Positions 17,120-25,314 of a stretch of 64,000 nt of DNA are shown here, piece after piece; positions within the stretch are counted from its first letter, which is position 1; each line of letters begins with the position of its first letter. The translations under genes and the position numbers were made by a program. Below the pieces are notes generated by a model. That model saw only the letters and a program-made list of their open reading frames with translations, did not search any database and was not told where the DNA came from. The DNA lies in the NCBI RefSeq assembly GCF_016862175.1, contig NZ_BOML01000038.1, forward strand, positions 1 to 64,000. Reading direction: 5' to 3'. This DNA is from Paractinoplanes durhamensis. Its GTDB lineage: Bacteria; Actinomycetota; Actinomycetes; Mycobacteriales; Micromonosporaceae.

Positions 17120-17362
17120 ATGGCTGAGCGTGTCGAACACTGGTTCAACCGCCGCTACGGCAGGGCTCGCCGTGACGTTTATCTGCTCCGGACACCGACC
17201 GACTGGCAAGTCCTAGGCCGCGAAGGCGGTTCTGAGGGCCGTGAAGTCGCCCACTACTTCGACGACGAAGCCGACGCCCGCACCATGGTCCAAGCCATGC
17301 TCGACAGCGTCGAACCGCAGCTGTCGAACTGGGCGCTGATATCGCAGCCCTCACCCCGGTGA
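17120..17362 (+). CDS. Small hypothetical protein under a LexA-like box
   Basis: 80 residues starting MAERVEHWFNRRYGRARRDV. It contains VYLLRTPTDWQVLGREGGSE and ends in an acidic helix (FDDEADARTMVQAMLDS). No family is recognised. There is no ribosome site, and the SOS-like palindrome ends nine bases upstream, so it may be translated from a leaderless transcript. If the palindrome is real, the gene would be damage-inducible. Confidence in coding is moderate. Confidence 0.5.
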   Translation: MAERVEHWFNRRYGRARRDVYLLRTPTDWQVLGREGGSEGREVAHYFDDEADARTMVQAMLDSVEPQLSNWALISQPSPR

Positions 17363-17439
17363 CATTCGTCGTCGAACCACACGGGTGTAAGTCACGCGAC
17401 CACTGATCAAGCCTCTGAGCTGCTATTACAGTCGCCTCT

Positions 17440-17655
17440 GTGAGGATTCTCGGGGCGATGGGCACACCTGACGGCAAGTGGCGGGTCGAGGTGGTCAGGG
17501 TCGGCCGCGAGCAGCAGTACCGGGTGTTCCGCGACGGTGAACTGCTGCCGTATCGCGGCGCGATGGGCACCGTCGAACGGCTCCTCCACGAAGACGGGTA
17601 CACCATGGCCGACCTGATCGAAGTCGCAGACCCGGCCACGGCCGGCGCCTCCTGA
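17440..17655 (+). CDS. Small hypothetical protein
   Basis: 71 codons from a GTG at 17440 (or 65 from the ATG at 17458). The sequence GKWRVEVVRVGREQQYRVFR followed by ELLPYRGAMGTVERLLHEDGY looks like a small beta-rich fold plus a helix and has normal codon use. No family is recognised. It lies 84 bases after the preceding small gene in the same direction and 276 bases before tRNA-Lys. There is no good ribosome site. Confidence 0.45.
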   Translation: MRILGAMGTPDGKWRVEVVRVGREQQYRVFRDGELLPYRGAMGTVERLLHEDGYTMADLIEVADPATAGAS

Positions 17656-17930
17656 CCCTGCTGTGCGCACCCACGATGTCTTGTCCGGCCAGTTCGGTCA
17701 GCTCGCTCGCTGGCGGATCTGCAAACCAGCAAGACCGTGAGTTCTGGCGAGCCATTCGCAACCCGACGATCACGAACCTTCGAAGGCCTCCGCTGCGTCA
17801 CGCCGATCACCGGCACAGCCCGCTACCTGCGCGAACCCTGCCCGGGCAACACGAGATCAGCACCACGAGGCGATGCTTGAGAAAGCCGCGCGCTTGTTCG
17901 GCGGAGCCTCAGGTAGCCTAGTGGCGCGGC

Positions 17931-18002
17931 GGGCCGCTAGCTCAATGGCAGAGCTGTGGACTTTTAATCCATAGGTTCGGGGTTCGAGTCCCCGGCGGCC
18001 CA
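17931..18002 (+). tRNA. tRNA-Lys (anticodon TTT), element integration site
   Basis: A complete cloverleaf. The acceptor stem pairs GGGCCGC with GCGGCCC, the D-loop is AGCTCAATGGCAGAGCT, the anticodon loop CTTTTAA carries TTT (Lys), and the T-arm is GGGGTTCGAGTCCCC. CCA is not encoded. A tyrosine integrase gene reads toward the 3' end from 340 bases away, the usual geometry for an element inserted in the tRNA 3' end. The attachment core should therefore overlap the T-arm and acceptor stem. I found no second copy of that sequence in the window. Confidence 0.95.
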
Positions 18003-18141
18003 CAAGAAATGCGGTCCTACCTGCGGTTATTGGCCGATGTCTATTTTATTGGTGCCGATGTCGCCTGTGCTGCTGTGCCGTTCTTCGGCGCCGCTCATGT
18101 CTCGTTCGCAGTCTGTGGTGTCGGCGGCTGGTGTGCTCGGG

Positions 18142-18324
18142 GCTGGCGGGCGGTTGCGGGTACAACGCCCGCCAGCGCGACCAAGATTACGAGTGCCGCT
18201 TCCGGTGCACCGCGTACACCCCTGGCAGGCTCCCGATTGCTCCCAACCTCAGGGAGTTCGGCCAGGGGCGAGCGGCTAGAGCGGTGATCAGCTGATGTTG
18301 CCGGTGTTGCCCGCTTCATCAGCT
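18142..18324 (-). terminator. Two hairpins downstream of the integrase gene
   Basis: Reading leftward from the integrase stop, AGCTGATG/CATCAGCT (18290-18297 with 18317-18324) is met first. A perfect 11-bp stem GCTGGCGGGCG/CGCCCGCCAGC (18142-18152 with 18166-18176, 13-base loop) follows. They could terminate integrase transcription before it enters the tRNA, or be attachment-site arm structures. Nothing else is seen between tRNA and integrase. Confidence 0.5.
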
Positions 18325-18342
18325 TGAGAGGCACTTTGCGGG

Positions 18343-19815
18343 TCAGGCCGCCTGGTGCCGGCGGCGGGGGATAAGGGCTGCTGCGGCCTCAGCTTTTTCA
18401 CGTTCGCTCTTGAGCTCGACGATGACGCTTGTGTACGTGTTGCTGGTGACGGTGATCGTGGAGTGCCCGAGCAGTTCCTTGACGTCGGTGAGGTCAGCGC
18501 CGGAGGCCTTCAGGAATGTGGCGGCGCAGTGTCGAAGGTCGTGCAGGCGGATCGGGGCGAGACCCGCGTCGCGTACGAGCCGGTCGAACGCCTTGGTGAC
18601 GGCGTCCGGGTGCCACTTGTCGCCGTTGGGTTGAACGAAGAAGAACCCGGTGTCTGGCCAGTTGGGGCCGCAGGCCAGCCTCCAGCGAGCGCGGCGGGCG
18701 AGGTGGGCGCGCCAGGCCGCAACGGTGAAGCTGTCCAGGGCGATGGTTCGCTTGCCGGATTCGGATTTGACCTTCTTGTCGACCGGTTCGTATCCGACAG
18801 TGGTGCGCTGCAGATCGATTGTTGCGAGGGCATCGTCGAGATCGACGGTGTGGTCGCGCAGGCCGAGCGCTTCGCCGCGGCGCATCCCGCGGTGCATGAT
18901 GCCGGCGAACACCGGATAGAGGGCGATGTCGTGCGCTTCGGCGTAGTCGAGGAACTCCCCGGCTTGATCGGGGGTCCACACCATCACGGGGCTGGGTTTT
19001 TCCCCGGTCTCGCGCCACCGGTCTACGGCCTTTTTCGTCCATATTCGGGGTTTGTGCTGGGTGGCGGGCGGTAGTTCGACGTGGGCGGCCGGGTTGAAGT
19101 CGATGAGGCGGTTGTTGTTGCGGCTGATCGCGTCGTTGAGTGCTTTGCGCAGGGTGGCGCGGATGCGTTGCATGGTGGTGGGGCCGGTGGCACGCATCCC
19201 GCGGACAGCGGTGCGGGTCGGCGGGTCGGGGCTTTGCCGGGCGATCTCGATGGCGGTGTTGCGGTCGGTGATCGCGGTGAACATCGCCGCGATGTGTTCG
19301 ACCCGCAGCTTTACCAGCGGAACGGTGCCTAGGTGCGGGACGAGGTGCACGCGGATGTGGCAGTCGTAGGCGCGCTTGGTGCCTGGTGCGATGCTGCGTC
19401 GGGATTCGAGCCACTGCAGTAGGTATTCGCCGACGGTCATGTCGACGGTGGCCGGCAATCCGGCATTGACTCGTTTCGCGATGGTGTCCCGATCTGGCAG
19501 GGGGCCTCCGGGGCGCACCTGCTGGAGCAGGTCGGCGATCTCGGTCGCGAGGGCGGTGTCGTCGCCGGCGAGTGCCAGCAGGGCGATGGCCTTGTTGCAG
19601 TCCTCGGCCGCCTGTTCGCGGGTGTCGAAGGTGGTACGGCGCAGCTGTCGTCGCCCGCCGCCGGCTCGGCGCGGTAGTTCGAGTTGGTATCCCCACTTCC
19701 CGTGGTGGGAGTTCCAGGCCCCGCCGATGCGGCGCAGCTGTGGACAGCTCTTGCCAAGTTTCTTGCCGCTGGCGTCGCGGCAGGTGCAGATCTTGTGGAG
19801 AGATCCTTCCATCAT
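18343..19815 (-). CDS. int: Tyrosine recombinase/integrase of the element
   Basis: A 490-residue site-specific recombinase. The N-terminal part has an arm-type/zinc-like start (HKICTCRDASGKKLGKSC), then the SAM-like core-binding domain beginning TVGEYLLQWLESRRSIAPGT. The catalytic domain shows HRGMRRGEALGLR (first Arg), RLHDLRHCAATFL (His-x-x-Arg), ELLGHSTITVTSNTY (His and nucleophile Tyr). It catalyses integration into and excision from the tRNA-Lys gene. The ATG at 19815 has GAGGAG upstream; codons further upstream overlap the excisionase gene in another frame and are not part of it. The int-xis order facing the tRNA is standard for actinobacterial integrative elements. Confidence 0.92.
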   Translation of the reverse strand: MMEGSLHKICTCRDASGKKLGKSCPQLRRIGGAWNSHHGKWGYQLELPRRAGGGRRQLRRTTFDTREQAAEDCNKAIALLALAGDDTALATEIADLLQQVRPGGPLPDRDTIAKRVNAGLPATVDMTVGEYLLQWLESRRSIAPGTKRAYDCHIRVHLVPHLGTVPLVKLRVEHIAAMFTAITDRNTAIEIARQSPDPPTRTAVRGMRATGPTTMQRIRATLRKALNDAISRNNNRLIDFNPAAHVELPPATQHKPRIWTKKAVDRWRETGEKPSPVMVWTPDQAGEFLDYAEAHDIALYPVFAGIMHRGMRRGEALGLRDHTVDLDDALATIDLQRTTVGYEPVDKKVKSESGKRTIALDSFTVAAWRAHLARRARWRLACGPNWPDTGFFFVQPNGDKWHPDAVTKAFDRLVRDAGLAPIRLHDLRHCAATFLKASGADLTDVKELLGHSTITVTSNTYTSVIVELKSEREKAEAAAALIPRRRHQAA

Positions 19816-19864
19816 GGTGGTGTGGCTCCTCGGGGTCATGGGGCAGCCGGTGGCTGCGGATTTC

Positions 19865-20191
19865 CTACGGGTGATCGACGCGTGGTTCGCGGAACGGGTC
19901 AAGTCGCCGCAAGGGCGGGTCGGGCGGTTGCTCGTCGTCGGCGGGCAGGTGCAGTGCCTGCAGAATCGCCGCGACCGGTACGCGGTAGCGGCTGCCGAAG
20001 CGCAGCACGGGGACCGGGAACCGGTTCTGTTTGGCGAGGTCGTAGGCGACGGCGCGGGATAGTCCGAAGATCCGTGCCGCGGTGGCGATGTCGGTGACCA
20101 GGCCGAGGGCACGGACCCGGTCCGCGGTCCACGCCGTGTCGTCGGTGGGTTGCTCGTGGCGGTGAGGTTGTGGGTGGTTGTCGGGTGTCAT
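19865..20191 (-). CDS. xis: Excisionase-type helix-turn-helix protein
   Basis: 108 residues with a MerR/AlpA-like winged helix: DIATAARIFGLSRAVAYDLA, then FPVPVLRFGSRYRVPVAAIL. This is the typical pattern of actinobacterial Xis proteins ('W/A-A-x-x-L-G-x-S-x-x-x-x-Y', then 'FPV-x-x-x-G-x-x-x-x-VP'). It lies 50 bases upstream of the integrase in the same direction, so both are probably co-transcribed. The protein is expected to bind attachment-site DNA and steer recombination toward excision. The ATG at 20191 follows AAAGGGG; a TTG at 20212 would use that ribosome site as codons and is rejected. Confidence 0.85.
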   Translation of the reverse strand: MTPDNHPQPHRHEQPTDDTAWTADRVRALGLVTDIATAARIFGLSRAVAYDLAKQNRFPVPVLRFGSRYRVPVAAILQALHLPADDEQPPDPPLRRLDPFREPRVDHP

Positions 20192-20550
20192 GGGTCGGTG
20201 GTCCCCTTTCAAGGACGTGAGGTGATGCGAGCAATCCGGCCGTAGGTGTGGCGAGGGCGAAGGCCGGTTTTGTGGACGCGAGGCAACGTCGCGGTCAGAG
20301 CCGCGCGGTGTGGCGCGGGCGGCGCGGCCGTGACGAAACGTTCAGCAGGAGAAACGGATCTTCCTCCGGGCGGCCCAGCAGTGGTTTGGCCGCACCGCCC
20401 GGAGATGACGTGACCGGTCCACGGCCGCTGGTGTTCGTGGCCGTCCATACGAGTCCGGAGCGCGGCCGGCCCGGAGCGGCGAGCCCCCGATGGCCCGTGC
20501 TCTTTCGCCCGTGGAATGGGCGCGAGCACGGGCTGCCGGTTCTTGATCGG
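20192..20550. other. Intergenic region, nothing recognised
   Basis: This lies between the excisionase and the methyltransferase cluster, all reading leftward, and should hold the xis-int promoter. A 106-codon leftward frame here is Arg/Pro-rich with no ribosome site or domain and is not called. Confidence 0.4.
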
Positions 20551-21775
20551 TCAGGCAGGCTGCCACCGGCGTGGGCAGAGCAGGATCCGCAGCGCGGCGG
20601 CTGCCTGTTGCGGGACCACGCCGTTGCCGAGGACCCGCAGCGCCGCGGTGCGGGGCAGCTCGAGACCGGTGACCCAGGACTCGTCGAGGCCCATGAGCCA
20701 TTCGACGAAGGCCGGGGCCAGCACCGGTCTGCCGTGTTTGCCTGGCTGCGTCGGGTCCGGCACCGGTCGGCCCAGCAGTCTTTCCCACCGGGCGATCGCC
20801 TGAGCGTAGGCGCCCCACCGCTGCTCGTCGGGTTCGCCGAGGGCGGCGACCGCGGTGATCAGATCGGCGCCGCCGTCGCCGTGTACGCAGATGCCGTGCC
20901 CGTCGCTGGCCCTGGGTGTGGGGAGCATCCGTACCTGTGCGGCGGCGGACGGGAGGGTCAGATCGCCGTGGCTGCCGCGCTGCCCCGGACATCCCTTCTC
21001 CCCGTCGGTGGCACGCGGGGTCGGCAGTAGTCGGGCGGTGTCGGTCAGGGTGTGACCGGCGTGCCCGGTCGCTGAGGTGCTGCGGCCGGCGGTGGCGTTG
21101 GCAGAGCTGCGGCTGTCGGCTGCGGTCGGTGTCGGCAGCAGCCTGTTGCGTGTACCGCCCGGCTCGATCAGATCCGGTAATCCGTATGGGTAGCCGGGTC
21201 CTTTGCCGTCACGGGCGCAGGGTGTCGGCAGCACTCGCGCCGAGGGTGGTGTCGAAGTCGGGGCGGGCGGCCAGCAGGAACAGCCGGTCGCGGCGGTGGG
21301 CGGCGCCGACGTCGCCGGCGCGTAGGCATATCCACCTTGTGTCGTACCCGATCGCGGCCAGGTCACGGTGGACGACGTCGAAGCCGCGCCGGAGGAGCGC
21401 GGAAACGTTCTCCACGAAGACCAGCGGGGGTAGTAGCGCGCGAACGGCGTCGGCGACAGCGGCCCAGAGGCCCGAGTGCGGGCCGGTGATACCGGCCCGC
21501 CGGCCCGCGTCGCTGATGTCCTGACACGGGAATCCGGCGGTGACGATGTCGACCGGCTCGACCTGGTCCCATGTGACGGTGCGGATGTCGCCGAGGTTGG
21601 CGACATCCGGCCACCGCGCGGCGAGGACTGTCCGGGCGTGTGGGTCGGTTTCGGCGTACCAGGCGAGCTGGGCGCCGAGGACGGTTTCGACGGCGAGGTC
21701 GAGGCCGCCGAATCCGGAGCAGAGGGATCCGATCCGGAGCTGGTGGACGGGCCGGGCTGCGGGAGGCTCAATCAC
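20551..21775 (-). pseudogene. DNA cytosine-5 methyltransferase, frameshifted
   Basis: The N-terminal half reads from GTG 21775 (GGGAGG just upstream): RIGSLCSGFGGLDLAVETVL (motif I), VTAGFPCQDISDAGRR (motif IV with catalytic Cys), FVENVSALLRRG (motif VI), AAHRRDRLFLLA (motif VIII). This frame hits a stop at 21209. The C-terminal half continues in the neighbouring frame from about 21235: LLPTPTAADS, then ALRVLGNGVVPQQAAAALR (motif X, needed for SAM binding) to 20551. Both halves are well preserved, so the break is recent, a sequencing error, or a programmed shift. As read, motif X is lost and the enzyme would be inactive. It would methylate element DNA against host restriction; no restriction enzyme is next to it. 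Confidence 0.8.
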
Positions 21776-22040
21776 GCACCTCCCGTAGCGCGGCGTGTTC
21801 GCAGACACCGGTTGCCTTCTGCGCGAACGTGCCGGCCGGCACACGCACGGTCGGGATCGCAGTCGGTGCGACCTGCTGTTTCAGGTGCCGCGTACGGCAG
21901 TACACGGCGCCTGGCCGGCCGCCGGCATCGGAGAGGACCGCGGCGCCGAGTCTGCGGATCCGGCTGACGACGGCCGGCCGCAGCGCCGAGCTCTGGATGC
22001 CGGCGCCACGGTTGTGGTCGGTGGCGATGGGTTCGATCAT
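21768..22040 (-). CDS. Small hypothetical protein in methyltransferase operon
   Basis: 90 residues starting MIEPIATDHNRGAG. The stop of the upstream methyltransferase is four bases before its ATG and its own stop overlaps the next start, so it is embedded in a coupled operon. The middle is basic (RPAVVSRIRRLGA) and it has two Cys residues. No family is recognised. The tight spacing is the main evidence that it is translated. Confidence 0.5.
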   Translation of the reverse strand: MIEPIATDHNRGAGIQSSALRPAVVSRIRRLGAAVLSDAGGRPGAVYCRTRHLKQQVAPTAIPTVRVPAGTFAQKATGVCEHAALREVRD

Positions 22041-22044
22041 GCCG

Positions 22045-22989
22045 TCACCCCACGTCCGACTTTTGGAACACGAGGACGTCCTCGTGTGCGATCAGGTGCA
22101 TCGGCGTTCCCGCGGTCCGTGCCTTACGGACCGCCTGCAGCTGGAAGAAGCTGGGCCGCGCGACGAGACCGCCGTCGCGGACGGCCGCGAGCAGGGCCAC
22201 GCATCGGTCCACCGGGGTGAGCCCCGCGCGTACCCCGGCGCCGATCACCGCGGACGGCAGATCGACCAGCTGGCCGTTCTTGCGCCACGGCCGGGCGGTC
22301 ACGGCCACGAACCCGCCCGGGCACAGCAGCACCTTGCAGCCGGCGAGGATCTGCGCGAACCCGTCGGCCAGGCCGGTCAGGTCGCGGTAGGCGAGGTTCC
22401 CGCGGTCGGTGCCGTCGTTGTAGGTGTTGTCGGACTTGCGGACCCCGTTCTCGCCCGGATCGACCAGGCCGTGCACGGTCGGCCCGTACGGCGGCGAGGT
22501 CACGACGAGGGCGACCTGCCCGGTCAGTGCGGCCGGGACCAGCGACAGGATGTTCGTCGAGTCGCCCCGGATGACTCCGGCGCGGCCGGTCGCGCCCTGG
22601 GCGTGGGCGTGCTTGATGTTGGCGTCGGCGATGTCGGACCAGCGGGACTCGTATTCCACGCCGAACGCGTCGCGGCCGGCGTGGACGGCCTCGACCAGGG
22701 TGGTGCCGATCCCGCACATCGGGTCCAGGACCAGGTCGCCGGGCTGGGTGTAGTGCGCGATGGCGTGCGCGGCGATCGCCGGCAGCATCCTCGCGGGGTG
22801 TTTGACCGACTCGGCCACGTACCGGCCTTTGCGCTGTACCGGCCCGGTCGATTGCGCGGTCGCCCACACGCTGAGCCCGTCCGGCTCATCGGCGCGATGG
22901 CGGCCACCGCCGTCGGCCCGGTGGCGCCCGCGTCGCTGCGGCTCGGTGCTGGTGTCGGTGCGGGAGGTGGTCTTGCGCGGCTCAGCCAC
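22045..22989 (-). CDS. DNA (N4-cytosine/N6-adenine) methyltransferase
   Basis: 314 residues. The SAM-binding motif I is DPMCGIGTT and the catalytic motif IV is VTSPPYG; motif I precedes IV, unlike the permuted beta-class enzymes. FVAVTARPWRKNG and the final strand HEDVLVFQK complete the Rossmann fold. It should methylate an exocyclic amino group on DNA, probably protecting the element from host restriction; an RNA substrate cannot be excluded. The GTG at 22989 (GGAGGG upstream) overlaps the previous gene by 8 bases. The first about 40 residues are a charged, low-complexity Arg/Gly tail. Confidence 0.82.
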   Translation of the reverse strand: MAEPRKTTSRTDTSTEPQRRGRHRADGGGRHRADEPDGLSVWATAQSTGPVQRKGRYVAESVKHPARMLPAIAAHAIAHYTQPGDLVLDPMCGIGTTLVEAVHAGRDAFGVEYESRWSDIADANIKHAHAQGATGRAGVIRGDSTNILSLVPAALTGQVALVVTSPPYGPTVHGLVDPGENGVRKSDNTYNDGTDRGNLAYRDLTGLADGFAQILAGCKVLLCPGGFVAVTARPWRKNGQLVDLPSAVIGAGVRAGLTPVDRCVALLAAVRDGGLVARPSFFQLQAVRKARTAGTPMHLIAHEDVLVFQKSDVG

Positions 22990-23911
22990 GGAGCCCTCCG
23001 CCCTGCCGCTGCGTGTCGCCACGCTTGCCGCGTGCGGATGCGGGCTGTTGGATCTGGCTGAACACGAGCAGGTCGGCGTGCACGCGCATGTGTTGGGCCT
23101 GCCAGCCGTCGGTGGCGCCGGTAAGCGCGAGCAGTTCCTCGTCGGTGCTCAGGTGGTAGATGAAGGCGTCGCCGTCGGTGTCGGCGGCGACCGCGACGAT
23201 GTGCTGCAGGTAGCCGAGCCGGACCCCGGCAGCGGCCTGCACCACGTGGGTGAAGTCCTCCGGGACCGGCGGGATGCCGGCCGGGACGGCGACGACGAGG
23301 ATGAGGCAGCCGCCGGGGCGCAGCAGGTGCGCGCAGGCGGTCAGCAGCCAGGCGAGGCGGACCCGGTTGCCGGCTTCGCCGTTCTCGTCGAGGGGCCAGC
23401 GGGCGACCACCAGGCTGGTGACGCCGTGCAGCGACCCGTCGGCGGGCATGTCGACCGGCGTGCCGATCGACTGGAGGTCGGGGTCAGTGAGGTCGTCACC
23501 GAACCAGACGGACACCTCCGGCGGATCGACGTCGTCGGGCTCGCCGTCGGCGAGCCCGAGCGGGACGTTGTCGTCGGGCAGCGGGCTGGCCGGGCCGATG
23601 ATCATGCTGGCGGCGTCGGTGAACCAGGCCGGGTGGTGCTCGCGGCCGCCGACCGTGCAGGCGTGCGCGAGGGTGTGCCCGTCGGTGAGGTCGACGACGA
23701 TCTCACCGGGGCGCGAGTAGGCGGCGATCAGCCGGGCCGCGAGGCGGGTGCCGATGCAACGGCCGGCGTCGGCCTCGGTCCGGGCGGTGCGCCAGACGGT
23801 GATCGGGGTCGGCGGGTCGCCGGCGACCAGGTCGGTCTGGGCCCCGTCGCGCGGGGCGGGGTCGGTGGAGTCGGATTTCTCGGAGTGGTGCTGCGGCGTG
23901 TGCTCGCTCAT
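22982..23911 (-). CDS. Degenerate DNA methyltransferase paralogue
   Basis: 309 residues with the same domain plan as the downstream methyltransferase but altered active-site motifs. The region expected to be DPMxGxGTT reads VVDLTDGHTLAHA, and the position of TSPPYG reads SLVVARWPLD. Shared framework includes RLAARLIAAYSRPGEIV, HLLRPGGCLILVVAVP and the terminal HADLLVFSQ, comparable with HEDVLVFQ in the active copy. It is therefore probably a non-catalytic partner, perhaps for dimer formation or target recognition. It is first in a leftward operon with the active enzyme. The ATG at 23911 has GGAG upstream. Confidence 0.68.
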   Translation of the reverse strand: MSEHTPQHHSEKSDSTDPAPRDGAQTDLVAGDPPTPITVWRTARTEADAGRCIGTRLAARLIAAYSRPGEIVVDLTDGHTLAHACTVGGREHHPAWFTDAASMIIGPASPLPDDNVPLGLADGEPDDVDPPEVSVWFGDDLTDPDLQSIGTPVDMPADGSLHGVTSLVVARWPLDENGEAGNRVRLAWLLTACAHLLRPGGCLILVVAVPAGIPPVPEDFTHVVQAAAGVRLGYLQHIVAVAADTDGDAFIYHLSTDEELLALTGATDGWQAQHMRVHADLLVFSQIQQPASARGKRGDTQRQGGGLRG

Positions 23912-23992
23912 GAAGTGTCGGCTCCGCGCCGCGCCGTGATGCGCTGACTCCCTCACAACGGGGTTTGTGCGCCGTGGCGAACACTTCTCGAT

Positions 23993-24312
23993 CTGTCAGC
24001 GGTCCAACAGGGTTTCCGGCACGGGGCCTTGTCGGAAACCTGTGAGACCCACCCGCTGCGCACGTAGGGGCATCTGTCGTGCTGTCAGACGGTGAAGAGA
24101 AGTCCGCCGCCGGTTCGTGACGTCCCCGGCGACCGCTGTCAGATTCGGGTCGGACGGTTCGGTGGGTCGCCCGCTACCTGCGTGAGAGTCCTGGTCACCG
24201 CAGGTTTGCCGGAACGATGTCAGACCCTCCCGGCGTACGGCGTCGGTGCTGTCGGAAACGCCGTGGTCGCCGGCGCAAGGGCTCTGACCTGCACTGTCGG
24301 TGCCTTGTCGGA
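23993..24312 (+). repeat. Eight TGTC(A/G)G-type direct repeats upstream of regulator
   Basis: TGTCAGA occurs at 24083, 24137 and 24218. TGTCGGA occurs at 24030, 24250 and 24306. Related TGTCAGC is at 23994 and TGTCGGT at 24295. All point the same way, with spacings near 53-56 bases for several. The region separates the leftward methyltransferase operon from the rightward sigma-like gene. It may be an operator array or an iteron-like replication or transfer region. Nothing in it codes convincingly. Confidence 0.6.
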
Positions 24313-24403
24313 CGCCCGTGGCCCAATCGACGGCACACCACAGCGCGGCGCTCTCGATGGGTGCCGCCGCCGGTTCGCCGCCATTGATCATGGGAGTTCG
24401 TGG

Positions 24404-25264
24404 ATGACCGCCACCGCTTGGCCCGACTCGCCGCTGGATGCCGTGAAGGCCGCTTTCGCCGCTCTGACCAGCGGGCCCCAGCCGCTGATGCTGGACCTGG
24501 ATGCGCTACGGGAGGGCACCGACCTGCCAGAGGGCCGGATCACCGTCCTCGCGCTGGACCGCTGGCTGCTCAGGCACCCGCGCTCGTACTCGGCTCGGGA
24601 TGCGGTATGGCGGGAACTGATCCGCCGCGCCCGCCTCGACGGCCCGGCGTGGGTGATCGCCGCGACAGCCCTCGCGCTGCCCGCCTTGCGCCGCTACGCC
24701 GGCCAGCTCGCGCGCGGCTGGGCGCACGACAGCTACGACCTCGACGCGGAGATCCTCACCGGGTTCCTGTCCGCGTTGCGTGACCGGGTCGACCTCGTCC
24801 GGCCGGCCCCGTACGCCGCGCTGTGCAAAGCAGCGTGGCGTGCCGGGCACGAGCTGCGCGAGCGCGACGGCGCCGAAGCCATTCCGCTGCCCGAGGAGAT
24901 CCTCGAGCACGTGACCGGCCCGCGCACCCCCCGGCGGCCCTGGGGCCACCCCGACCTGCTGGTCGCTCGTGCGGTGCAGCTCGGCATCGTGGACGCCGAC
25001 GATGAGCAGCCCTACATCGACCTTCGGCTGGGCCGCCGGGCGATCGAGCCGATCGCTGCCAGCCTCGGCATCGAGGTGGACACGTTGCGTCGCCGCGTCG
25101 AGCGCATCGATGCCCGCATCGCCGAGGCGGTCAGCGACGGCACCCTCACCGAGGCGACCTCGCCGCAACTGCGTGAGGAATGGACGCGGCGGGCGCAGCA
25201 ACGCCAGCGCATCCGCGCCGGCCGCCGGACTCCTGCCGCGGCGACGCAGCTGCTCGTCGCCTGA
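24404..25264 (+). CDS. Sigma-factor-like HTH regulatory protein (putative)
   Basis: 286 residues starting MTATAWPDSPLDAVKAAFAAL behind GGGAG. The central stretch DLDAEILTGFLSALRDRVDL followed by AALCKAAWRAGHELRERD resembles sigma region 2 helices. The segment RAIEPIAASLGIEVDTLRRR followed by VERIDARIAEAV resembles the region 4 helix-turn-helix. It is flanked on both sides by TGTCRGA repeats and lies directly upstream of the type IV secretion operon, so it is the best candidate for the transfer regulator. A strong hairpin terminator follows its stop. Assignment as a sigma factor is by resemblance only; a plain DNA-binding protein is possible. Confidence 0.65.
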   Translation: MTATAWPDSPLDAVKAAFAALTSGPQPLMLDLDALREGTDLPEGRITVLALDRWLLRHPRSYSARDAVWRELIRRARLDGPAWVIAATALALPALRRYAGQLARGWAHDSYDLDAEILTGFLSALRDRVDLVRPAPYAALCKAAWRAGHELRERDGAEAIPLPEEILEHVTGPRTPRRPWGHPDLLVARAVQLGIVDADDEQPYIDLRLGRRAIEPIAASLGIEVDTLRRRVERIDARIAEAVSDGTLTEATSPQLREEWTRRAQQRQRIRAGRRTPAAATQLLVA

Positions 25265-25284
25265 GCCGAACACCTGCTCCTCTT

Positions 25285-25314
25285 GCGGGCCCGACACCAC
25301 GGTGTCGGGCCCGC
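25285..25314 (+). terminator. Strong hairpin terminator after the regulator
   Basis: GCGGGCCCGACACC and GGTGTCGGGCCCGC are perfect complements, giving a 13-14-bp stem with a tiny loop, 20 bases after the stop at 25264. There is no T-run, as is typical in this phylum. Confidence 0.8.
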
